NCBI GenBank assembly: GCA_902778115.1
Contig: CACYWG010000001.1
Span: forward strand, 264,187 to 328,186
Reading direction: 5' to 3'
From: Oscillospiraceae bacterium
GTDB lineage: Bacteria; Bacillota; Clostridia; Oscillospirales; Oscillospiraceae
DNA length: 64,000 nt
The notes beneath the pieces are model-generated. The model saw only the letters and a program-made list of their open reading frames with translations, searched no databases and had not been told where the DNA came from. The stretch's first letter is position 1, and each line of letters begins with the position of its first letter. Positions 26,787 to 34,329 of the stretch are shown one piece after another. The position numbers and the translations under genes were made by a program.

Positions 26787-27620
26787 CTATGATTCTGTAT
26801 AATGCTTATCCAACTGAATTATTTTAGGCCAATGGCCGCCTCTTTCGTTCTCCGGCGGAAACTGCATGTAATTACCATAGGTCAATTTCAAATATGCATC
26901 ACAATCAACCGGGGCACGAAATAATACTCCTTCAAACATTACATCTTTTCCCGCTCCGTAAATGCTTTCCGGCATTGGAGAAGATAAATTGCCCCAGATA
27001 TAAGATATTTCTGATCCATGTGAACGAAAAATAATGCCCTTTAATAGTTTTGCTATCCTTAATCTTATAGCCAAAGGAAGCAATCTAATCAGATCTCTCA
27101 GATAAACAGAAATTGTAGTTTTCTTTTCTCTCGTTATCCTCCGAGCGATTGCATAATTATCATTTCCCATTGTCAAATATGAGTAGATGCTGACAAGTAT
27201 ACGCTTAACACGGTACTCTGTAGTATTATTAATGTGAATCAGTGGAAAAATATCAATCCAAACGCCATGATGCCCTGAATTCTGCACCTCGTCTGCCAGC
27301 AACAAGACCGTATTGTTCTTACGAATTTTTGTGTATAATCTTCCTAACTGTTCCTCAGTTTCAGAACACTGTACGTAATAGTTTTCTCCCAGTTCATCTT
27401 GAGCAACTTTCAGAAAACGAGCATAGTCAGGGTATGGCATTTCAATGTCAATATCATCATCCCAAGGAATAAACCCCTTGTGTCTGACGGCGCCAAGTAA
27501 AGTACCGCTTCCCAAGTAGAACGTAAAATTGTATTTTTCACATACTCTTTTTACTTCTTTTAATATTTCCAACTCACAAAGTTGGATTTCACGAATAGGA
27601 TATTTCTTTGATTCTTCCAT
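26787..27620 (-). CDS. LicD family phosphotransferase
   Basis: A 277-residue LicD protein with GSGTLLGAVRHKGFIPWDDD followed by IDIEMPYPDYARFL, then GVWIDIFPLIHI and a C-terminal YGNYMQFPPENERGG block. It has the same size and motif order as the LicD at 25421-26254 but is only distantly similar, and it is much more AT-rich than the surrounding genes. It probably entered the locus separately. An aggaggctttATG-like site (GGAGG, 5 nt before the ATG) supports the start. It should add a phosphate-linked group to the polymer; the group is unknown. Confidence 0.92.
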   Translation of the reverse strand: MEESKKYPIREIQLCELEILKEVKRVCEKYNFTFYLGSGTLLGAVRHKGFIPWDDDIDIEMPYPDYARFLKVAQDELGENYYVQCSETEEQLGRLYTKIRKNNTVLLLADEVQNSGHHGVWIDIFPLIHINNTTEYRVKRILVSIYSYLTMGNDNYAIARRITREKKTTISVYLRDLIRLLPLAIRLRIAKLLKGIIFRSHGSEISYIWGNLSSPMPESIYGAGKDVMFEGVLFRAPVDCDAYLKLTYGNYMQFPPENERGGHWPKIIQLDKHYTES

Positions 27621-27629
27621 AAAGCCTCC

Positions 27630-28748
27630 CTATATAAAAAAATAAGGACTCAATTCTGTCTGGACGAATTCAAATGTATACTTCTGAGCTATTTTGAAGC
27701 CACTATCACCAAAGGATTGGGCAATTTTATTGTTTTGGCTCAAAAGGAAAATGTGCTCTGCATATTCTTCTTCGCTTTCTGGAGAAAGCAGGAAGCCATT
27801 GGTCCCGTCCTTCACCAGTTCCCGATGGCCACGGTTAACAGAGGCAACAACTGGTTTTTTACACAGCATCGCTTCCACGATATTCAGTGGCAGCCCCTCG
27901 CGCCTGCTGCAGGAAACTACAAGATCAACTGCCGGAACAATGTGCTCCAGATCCGTCCGATAACCGAGCAGACGGACGCTTTCCTCCAGTCCGAGTTTGC
28001 GGATCTGCATTCTCAGCTCCTGTTCCTTCGGGCCGTTGCCGGCCAGGAGAACTACCAGATTCGGAATTTTGTCCTTCAAAAGAGCAGCCGCCGCGATCAA
28101 AGTTTTCTGATTTTTGTTCTCGTTCAACTCGCCGGTGCAGAGAACAACATAATCCTTTTCAGAGAGCCCCTCAGCCCGGCGCAGTGCCAGCTGTTCTTCT
28201 TCCGACATCGGATGAAAACGATCGCCGTCCACGCCGATGCCGTGAATGTGTTCCACACGCCCGGGGAAGCAGCGCTTCGCCAGTTGATAGTCTTCCTCGT
28301 TGATCGTGACAACCACGTCGCACAGGCGGGAAAGATGCTTTTCCAGCGGATAGTACAGCAGCCAGTTTTTGACCGGAGCACCTTTGAAAAAGTGGAAGCC
28401 GTGGGCGATGTAAACGACCTTGGTCCCGCGCTTCTTCGCTTTCTTCGCCGCAAGACGGGTCAGGACGCCGCCAACGGGCGTGTTGCAGACGATCAGATCA
28501 TAGTTTTCTCTGTCGATCAGTTCTTTCAGCCGGCGATACGCCTTGATATTTCTGCGGTCGAAGGGTGAACGCTCAAAGGGAATTTCGATATGACGGTCCG
28601 CATAGCGAAGCTGCAGGCCGTTTTTCATTGCCAGATTATCATGAGCCGCCACGTGAATCTCATGCCCCTGCTCCTTCAGCATCCGCAGATAAGGCAGATG
28701 GAATTGGCAGATATGGCTGAGCACCGTGGCTACGTACAGGATCTTCAT
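27630..28748 (-). CDS. GT4 family glycosyltransferase
   Basis: A 372-residue GT-B enzyme. The N-terminal domain resembles the PglA/CapM-type group (ILYVATVLSHICQFHLPYLR; IAHGFHFFKGAP), and the C-terminal domain has CTGELNENKNQKTLI and the E-x7-E motif in REGLPLNIVEAMLCKKP. Enzymes of this group often add the second sugar to the lipid-linked first sugar, and HGFHF is typical of them. The ATG at 28748 is preferred to a TTG six bases earlier because AAGGA lies 7 nt upstream of it. It follows the asparagine-synthase-like gene after 10 nt. Confidence 0.92.
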   Translation of the reverse strand: MKILYVATVLSHICQFHLPYLRMLKEQGHEIHVAAHDNLAMKNGLQLRYADRHIEIPFERSPFDRRNIKAYRRLKELIDRENYDLIVCNTPVGGVLTRLAAKKAKKRGTKVVYIAHGFHFFKGAPVKNWLLYYPLEKHLSRLCDVVVTINEEDYQLAKRCFPGRVEHIHGIGVDGDRFHPMSEEEQLALRRAEGLSEKDYVVLCTGELNENKNQKTLIAAAALLKDKIPNLVVLLAGNGPKEQELRMQIRKLGLEESVRLLGYRTDLEHIVPAVDLVVSCSRREGLPLNIVEAMLCKKPVVASVNRGHRELVKDGTNGFLLSPESEEEYAEHIFLLSQNNKIAQSFGDSGFKIAQKYTFEFVQTELSPYFFI

Positions 28749-28758
28749 ATTCAAATCC

Positions 28759-30336
28759 TTACGGAAGAATTGTATTTACAGTAAACACTATATTTAAAAG
28801 AAAAGCTCTGAGACCAGTCTCCCGGAGATTGACAACACGAATTCCCATATCAAATAGTTCCGGATTGAGGTATTTTTTCATATCTAAATGGTGCTGATCG
28901 GATATTCTTTTTTCCAATGGGATTTTAAACATCAGGTCAAGAAAACGGCGGTTATTATATATCATAGTAATGTCGTAACAATACTTCATTTGGCTGATAT
29001 TCATTCCGCCCCAGCTGCCCCATGTAACTTCATGAAAGTGCATATCGGCCGGAGGGTACTGTGCCGGGATTTTTCGATACTCAAATTCTTCGATATACGA
29101 ATCAAATAGCTTGTCAAGTATATGAGCCAGTGATCTGTTAAGCAAGAAAATCTTATATAGATTCCGGAACAGTTTGCCCGAAAGCTCAGGCATCGTCTTC
29201 CTGCCGTAGTGCTTATACCAATAAGCGCGGATTGTCTCAGATACCCAGTTTTTTATTTCAATTTCCGCCGGGCAATCGCGCTGTAGAATAATCCTTTTTC
29301 GAATCTCATTGGCCGGCGTCATCGCTACATATGCGTCATTATGATTGATGATCGCTGCGCGTTCCTCATAGCGATCCAATTCATTCGGGTCTTCCGGAAT
29401 AATAAATTGAGACCAAGGCACATGGAAATGCTCAGAAATCTTCTTGGCAGCATCTGCATCAATGGTTTCCTTTTCTGCCGAAACATAGCTGAAGGTATGC
29501 AATTTGTCATAGTGACCGTTAGCAGCTGCGAAAGCCGTGTTGCTGTCAATTCCTCCTGTCAGCGATAACCATGGGCGTTCCCATTTTTCCAAAACAAGTT
29601 CCATGTTATTCTTGAGAATATCGGCTGCCTCACGGATCGTATCATAGTATTCCTGTTCATTTCGGCATTCGCATAGATCCTTAAGTGGGTAGAACCTTTG
29701 ATGGGAAATAGATTTCCGCTTTTTTTCAAACATGTAATTCTGGTCCGGAACTATTCTTTTTAATGCAGAAAAAGGAGTAAGATCTGTCGGCAGATATCCG
29801 CCCATGACACGATGATACCATTTATATGAGACCAATTGTTCAACGAACGGATCCATCGTAAGACCACGCAAATCAGCAATCAGCTGTGCATGGGATGACA
29901 GGTAAAAATATGGGGCAACCACGCCGGAACAAGCAGATTGCATACCAGACGGATCAGCGAGATACTCCATCCCACTTTCGGAAATCACACCAAAAACGAA
30001 AATACCAGTGAGTTCATTGACATAGTCATAGTAATCCGATTTCCCATAATGATCGGCGATACGAGCGAGAATCCGCTCCTCGCTAATTTCCCTCGTAAAC
30101 GGATTATAGGCATGCCCAAGCAGAAAAAAAGTCTTTCCTTCCGCTTCAAAGGTATGGAGCCCTGTTTTCGGATGTCTCCAGAAATAGAATGAACCATGCT
30201 GTTCACAGTTCCATCTTCCGTAGAATGGAAAGCCATCCCGCTGTACATCAGGATTATCAGTTACAAGGAAGCCCCTGATAAACAGGAATTCTCTTAAATC
30301 TTCATTTTGATCTAAAATTGCTCGAATACTGGCCAT
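28759..30336 (-). CDS. Asparagine-synthase-like ATP-dependent amide-forming enzyme lacking the glutaminase cysteine
   Basis: A 525-residue protein with the two-domain plan of asparagine synthetase B. The N-terminal 200 residues keep Ntn-like features (ELTGIFVFGVIS; YLSSHAQLIADLRG), but the protein begins MASIRAIL, so the second-position cysteine that hydrolyses glutamine is absent. The C-terminal synthase domain has the pyrophosphate loop SLTGGIDSN near residue 260. Relatives without the cysteine (beta-lactam synthetase, lasso cyclase) use an internal or external amine instead of glutamine. In a capsule locus it could amidate a uronic acid or join an amine or amino acid to the glycan. The ATG at 30336 has AAAGAG 8 nt upstream. 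It is moderately AT-rich. Confidence 0.82.
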   Translation of the reverse strand: MASIRAILDQNEDLREFLFIRGFLVTDNPDVQRDGFPFYGRWNCEQHGSFYFWRHPKTGLHTFEAEGKTFFLLGHAYNPFTREISEERILARIADHYGKSDYYDYVNELTGIFVFGVISESGMEYLADPSGMQSACSGVVAPYFYLSSHAQLIADLRGLTMDPFVEQLVSYKWYHRVMGGYLPTDLTPFSALKRIVPDQNYMFEKKRKSISHQRFYPLKDLCECRNEQEYYDTIREAADILKNNMELVLEKWERPWLSLTGGIDSNTAFAAANGHYDKLHTFSYVSAEKETIDADAAKKISEHFHVPWSQFIIPEDPNELDRYEERAAIINHNDAYVAMTPANEIRKRIILQRDCPAEIEIKNWVSETIRAYWYKHYGRKTMPELSGKLFRNLYKIFLLNRSLAHILDKLFDSYIEEFEYRKIPAQYPPADMHFHEVTWGSWGGMNISQMKYCYDITMIYNNRRFLDLMFKIPLEKRISDQHHLDMKKYLNPELFDMGIRVVNLRETGLRAFLLNIVFTVNTILP

Positions 30337-30360
30337 AGGTATCACTCTTTCTGAAATAAG

Positions 30361-31263
30361 CTAATTATCTGACTCCCGCAGATTTCTTATAATCACCGCA
30401 TTCAGACGGTCGGCGTTGTGCTCGCCCATGAAGCTGTTATGCGGAGTAAGAAGAATCTTGGGATGCTCCCAGAGCGGGCTGTCCGCCGGGAGTGGTTCGG
30501 TCTCGAACACATCCAGCGCCGCGCCGCCGAGGCGACGGTCCAGCGCTGCCAGCAGCGCCTCCGTGTCAACGAGCGGGCCGCGGGCAATGTTGATCAGAAT
30601 GGCGCCGTCTTTCATCTGCGCCAGACGCTCCGCATCCATCAGATGGCGGGTCTCGTCATTGAGCGGCAGAGTCACGACGACAATATCAGCTTCGCCCAGT
30701 GCAGCCGCCAATTCGACAAAAGCAAAGACCTTCTCAAAGGCAGCGTTCTCACGCGGCGTGCGGTTGACGCCGATCACGCGGCAGCCCATGCCGCCAAAGC
30801 GCTCGGCGCAGGCCGCACCCACACTGCCGCAGCCGAGAATACAGACCGTCTTTCCCGCCAGTTCCGGAATGGCGCGCAGCTTGTTCCAGACATGTCCGGC
30901 CTGATTGTTCATATAATACGCGCGCTGGCGATACAGAGTCAGTGCCGCCCAGACGGCGTGCTCCGCCATCGGGCCGCTGTAAACGCCGCGCGCGTTTTTC
31001 AGCGTAATGCCGCGCCGCCGCACCTCGTCCACAGGGACGCGGTCCAGACCGGCGCTGATGACCTGGATGTATTTCAGGTTCACAAGATCCCGAATCGGGT
31101 GATAGAGGAAAAAGCCGTTGCCGATCACGCCTTCCACCCAGGCAGGCTCGACCGGGAGCTCGTCCCGCTCCTGCTGCAGAAAAGCGATCTCGTATCCCAT
31201 GGCGCGGATCTCGTCAAAATAGTCGTTGGCGCCCTGCCAGGAGCCACAGATCAGCAGATTCAA
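30361..31263 (-). CDS. D-2-hydroxyacid dehydrogenase
   Basis: A 300-residue D-isomer 2-hydroxyacid dehydrogenase: catalytic-domain entry SAGLDRVPVDEV, the nucleotide-binding CILGCGSVGAACA, the arginine in INIARGPLVD, the glutamate in VFETEPLP and the histidine in LTPHNSFMG. It reduces a 2-keto acid with NAD(P)H, or the reverse. The start is a TTG overlapping the stop of the aldolase gene (TTGA), preceded by a strong GGGAGGGGAA site. The 4-nt overlap strongly suggests that the two enzymes act in series: the aldolase would make a 2-oxo acid and this enzyme would reduce it. It is unrelated in detail to the copy at 1-884. Confidence 0.9.
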   Translation of the reverse strand: MNLLICGSWQGANDYFDEIRAMGYEIAFLQQERDELPVEPAWVEGVIGNGFFLYHPIRDLVNLKYIQVISAGLDRVPVDEVRRRGITLKNARGVYSGPMAEHAVWAALTLYRQRAYYMNNQAGHVWNKLRAIPELAGKTVCILGCGSVGAACAERFGGMGCRVIGVNRTPRENAAFEKVFAFVELAAALGEADIVVVTLPLNDETRHLMDAERLAQMKDGAILINIARGPLVDTEALLAALDRRLGGAALDVFETEPLPADSPLWEHPKILLTPHNSFMGEHNADRLNAVIIRNLRESDN

Positions 31264-32111
31264 GCCTTCCCCTCCCTGGTAAATTTCTCGGAAATCAGGC
31301 GGATCTCACGTTCCGCCTCCCTGCGGCTGTCCCAGAAAAAGGCGGCATGCTGTTCACATTCGCGCTCAAAGGCGCGGATCTGGCGCATTCTGGACGTAAA
31401 CGCGATGCGACCTTCGTCCAGATCGGCATTGAGTTCCCGGTTGCAGAAGCTGCGGGAGAGGATCACACGGGTCGACCCGAGACGGTAATGCTCGCGAATA
31501 ACATACTCCGCCGGCAGCAGGCCTCTTCCCAGAGAGGCGACGCCGCCGAAACCGTAAGGAATGCCTGCCTCGCGGAACTTGAGACATAGGCGTTCCACCG
31601 TCCCGTCGGCCAGCAGATCAAACAGGAAGGGTTTGCCATAGCCGAGGCTCAGATCGTTGAGGCCGATATGGATCTCGTCGATCCCGGGCAGCGCCAGTAT
31701 TTCGTCAACCCGCTCGACCGCCTCCGGCGTTTCGAGCAAAAGGTTATTTCTCACGCGCCCACCGACAAGACGCAAAAAGGTCTCGACCTCTTCCACCGTT
31801 TTAAAGTACGGCAGCATCAGCCGATCCGCTCCGGCGGCGATGGCCGCCTCGATCTCCGAGCGGGAATCGCCGTAGTCCGCGGTGGCTTCATGGATCGGGT
31901 TGACCCGAACCTGCAGCTCCGCACGGTTGATGGCCGCATGAATGACTTTGATGTCTTCGATGGTATGATGTGACTGGACGGTATCCAGACCGCCCTGCCG
32001 CAAGGCCTTGCCGATATACTCCAGATCCACCCAGATGCGGTCCACGCCCGCTTCTTCAGCGATGCGCGCGATCTCCGGATCTTTTGTAATATACATCATT
32101 TTCAGCGCCAT
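31260..32111 (-). CDS. HpcH/HpaI family aldolase
   Basis: A 283-residue TIM-barrel protein of the HpcH/HpaI aldolase/citrate lyase family. It has WVDLEYIGK near the N-terminus, the arginine-rich RVNPI strand, the metal-binding glutamate in LLLETPEAV and aspartate in GLNDLSLGYG. Class II pyruvate aldolases of this family join pyruvate or a related enolate to an aldehyde to give 4-hydroxy-2-oxo acids. Placed between the initiating transferase and a dehydrogenase it may make an acidic substituent for the polymer. That pathway is inferred from gene order only. AAGGAAG precedes the ATG. Confidence 0.88.
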   Translation of the reverse strand: MALKMMYITKDPEIARIAEEAGVDRIWVDLEYIGKALRQGGLDTVQSHHTIEDIKVIHAAINRAELQVRVNPIHEATADYGDSRSEIEAAIAAGADRLMLPYFKTVEEVETFLRLVGGRVRNNLLLETPEAVERVDEILALPGIDEIHIGLNDLSLGYGKPFLFDLLADGTVERLCLKFREAGIPYGFGGVASLGRGLLPAEYVIREHYRLGSTRVILSRSFCNRELNADLDEGRIAFTSRMRQIRAFERECEQHAAFFWDSRREAEREIRLISEKFTREGKA

Positions 32112-32126
32112 GACGACAACTTCCTT

Positions 32127-32738
32127 TTATTTTTTTAGAGTTACACCCTGATTGACATTGTTTACGTTGCGGAGAACCTTCATGATTGTCAGAAAAAAGA
32201 TCTTTACATCAAGCAAAAATGACACGTGGTCAACATACCAGACGTTCAGTTCGATCCGGCGGTGCCATTCGACAGCCTTACGGCCGTTGATCTGCGCCCA
32301 GCCGGTGATGCCGGGCCGCACCTCGAACATTCTTCGCTGCTCCGGGGTATATTCTTCAAGCGGCCAGGGATGATAGGTCAAAGGCGGACGGGGTCCGATC
32401 AGCGACATGTCGCCGCGCAGTATGTTGATCAGCTGCGGCAGCTCATCGAGGCTGGTGGCACGGAGGAACTTCCCCACGCGGGTCACGCGCTTGTCTCCCT
32501 TTTCGGAGTAAACGCCGCTGCCCGTGTGTTCGGCATTGAGGCACATGCTGCGGAACTTGAGCATGTCAAATATTTTTCCGCCCCTGCCGAGGCGCTGCTG
32601 GCGAAAGATCACAGGGCCGGGAGAGTCAAGCTTAACGGCGATCGCGATCAGTGCCATCGGAATCGCGGCAACCAGCAGAGCCGGCACAGCGATCGCGCAG
32701 TCAATCACGCGCTTGAGTCCGTTTTTATAAAATGGCAT
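32127..32738 (-). CDS. Initiating sugar-phosphate transferase (undecaprenyl-phosphate)
   Basis: A 203-residue monotopic membrane enzyme of the bacterial sugar transferase family (PglC/EpsL type). It has one N-terminal hydrophobic re-entrant helix (residues about 11-35), then [21 protein letters not shown], the catalytic DE pair in TSLDELPQL, and [12 protein letters not shown] near the end. It moves a sugar-1-phosphate from a UDP-sugar to undecaprenyl phosphate and so starts the repeat unit of the polymer made by this locus. It is the short catalytic form without the extra N-terminal membrane domain of WcaJ. Its place after the regulatory genes is standard for such loci. Confidence 0.93.
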   Translation of the reverse strand: MPFYKNGLKRVIDCAIAVPALLVAAIPMALIAIAVKLDSPGPVIFRQQRLGRGGKIFDMLKFRSMCLNAEHTGSGVYSEKGDKRVTRVGKFLRATSLDELPQLINILRGDMSLIGPRPPLTYHPWPLEEYTPEQRRMFEVRPGITGWAQINGRKAVEWHRRIELNVWYVDHVSFLLDVKIFFLTIMKVLRNVNNVNQGVTLKK

Positions 32739-32750
32739 GCGATGGAATCC

Positions 32751-32839
32751 TCATTTCTCCGGCAGCAGATCGACACAGACGATCTCGCCGGGGTTATTGA
32801 TGCGCGGGATCTTACGATCCGAGAGGTGAAAGCTCAAAA
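32751..32839 (-). pseudogene. C-terminal remnant of a second metallophosphoesterase
   Basis: The short gap between the BY-kinase and the initiating transferase contains, on the minus strand and out of frame with both, a stretch reading KIPRINNPGEIVCVDLLPEK followed by TGA at 32751-32753. This is the exact type of C-terminus seen in calcineurin-like phosphoesterases of the YkuE group; the intact copy at 2237-3130 ends VPRIFNLPEICVVNLLPAGK. No start or catalytic part is left, so only a scar of the gene remains. It marks a recombination junction next to the initiating transferase gene. Confidence 0.75.
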
Positions 32840-34306
32840 TCAGGTCTTTACAGTATCTTGATCCTTGCTCTTGTAATCTTTGCTGCCGTAGCCGTAACCG
32901 TACCGGCTGTAACTGCCGTAATGGCCGTAATACCCATACCGGCCCGTACGGCCATGCGCGCCGTTGAGAACGCAGCCAAGAACCGTGACGGAGTTCTCCT
33001 GCAGCTCTTCGATACCCTTGAAGATGAAGCGCCGCTTGGCATAATCATTCATGACCACATATACGACGCCGTCGGCATGGCGGGCAAGGAACATGGCGTC
33101 GACCAGCATGGCGGAAGGCGGCGTATCCAGAATGACAAGATCGGCCCGCTCGCGCAGCTTGGCAATCAGGCGGCCCATTTCTTCACCGCCCATGATCTCG
33201 ACCGAGCGCGTCTGCTGCTCGCCGCCGCAGAGCACCGTGAGGCCAAGTGGCTCGTCCTTATACATGATCTCGACCATCGACTCCTCCGGCTTCGATTCGC
33301 CCTTTAGAATAGAAGCCAGCCCGGGGTGCTCGCCTTCGATATTGAAAATGTTTGCCGAAGAGGGATTGCGCAGGTCGCAGTCGACCAGGATGACCTTTTT
33401 CCCTTTTTGCGCAAAGGAAATGGCAAGGTTCGCGGCGACCGTGGACTTGCCTTCGCCGGGGATGGAGCTTGTGACCATGATCACCTTTTTATCGCCGAGC
33501 TGACGCTCGAGACGGGTGCGCACCAGTCGCATCGCTTCGATATAGTTGTCACAGTTACGGTCATGGAGCATGTTGATCTCCATGCTGACCGAGGATGTAC
33601 GGCGCTTGCGCTTGATCAGCGGAAGAGACCCCAGGCAATGAATATTCAGCAGCTGGCGGAGCTCCATTTCGCTGCGGATCGTGCGCGTATTGATGGTATA
33701 GGCCAGCAGCAGGAGCAAGCCCAGCACAAAGCCGATCAGCGCACCGCGCCGCAGTGAGCCGCGCAGCACCGTGTTGCGGCCGGAATCCGTGGGAACGCCG
33801 CTGTCGTCGATCACAGCCAGAAACGTCTGGCCGACGACAAACTTGGCGACCTCCGGATAGTTTTTCAGCACCGACTGCAAAACGGCATAGGCCACATTGG
33901 GATCGTTGGCCGAAACGCTGACGGTCAGCAGATTTGTCCCGTGGATGCTGGAAACCGAGATCGTGCCCGGCACGCCTTTCGTTCCTAGATCAGCGGAGAT
34001 CACATCAGACAGCGCACCGCTGGTCAAAATATAGGGAAAAACATTGCCCATCTGTTCGGCGGTATTCTGGTTGGCATACTGGCCCCCGTTGACAATTTCA
34101 ACCGAGACCGTTGCTTCCGCCACATATCGCGGAGAATAGGAGCTGCTGCTGTGATAGTAGAATAAAGCCGCTCCGATCGCCGTCAGCAGCACGATCACCC
34201 ACCAGAAGCGCTTGAGCCGGTGGAGCATATCCCAGATAAGTGAACTCAGCTCCGCGCGTTCTGTATTCTCGCTCTTAGCTGTCGTATTGCTCGTGTTTTC
34301 GTTCAT
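32840..34306 (-). CDS. Chain-length determinant fused to bacterial tyrosine kinase (BY-kinase)
   Basis: A 488-residue protein. Residues about 25-220 are a Wzz-type domain with two membrane segments (near 35-52 and 190-207) around an extracytoplasmic loop. Residues about 255-460 are a BY-kinase with Walker A SSIPGEGKSTVAAN, Walker A' VILVDCDLR and Walker B LVILDTPPSAML. The C-terminal 35 residues contain eleven or more tyrosines in GRYGYYGHYGSYSRYGYGYG, the expected autophosphorylation cluster. Such kinases control polymer length and export through cycles of phosphorylation, undone by the CpsB-type phosphatase encoded at 36716-37465. It is one of two tandem paralogues. Confidence 0.93.
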   Translation of the reverse strand: MNENTSNTTAKSENTERAELSSLIWDMLHRLKRFWWVIVLLTAIGAALFYYHSSSSYSPRYVAEATVSVEIVNGGQYANQNTAEQMGNVFPYILTSGALSDVISADLGTKGVPGTISVSSIHGTNLLTVSVSANDPNVAYAVLQSVLKNYPEVAKFVVGQTFLAVIDDSGVPTDSGRNTVLRGSLRRGALIGFVLGLLLLLAYTINTRTIRSEMELRQLLNIHCLGSLPLIKRKRRTSSVSMEINMLHDRNCDNYIEAMRLVRTRLERQLGDKKVIMVTSSIPGEGKSTVAANLAISFAQKGKKVILVDCDLRNPSSANIFNIEGEHPGLASILKGESKPEESMVEIMYKDEPLGLTVLCGGEQQTRSVEIMGGEEMGRLIAKLRERADLVILDTPPSAMLVDAMFLARHADGVVYVVMNDYAKRRFIFKGIEELQENSVTVLGCVLNGAHGRTGRYGYYGHYGSYSRYGYGYGSKDYKSKDQDTVKT

Positions 34307-34329
34307 ACCTGTATCCTTCCCGGACCGTA

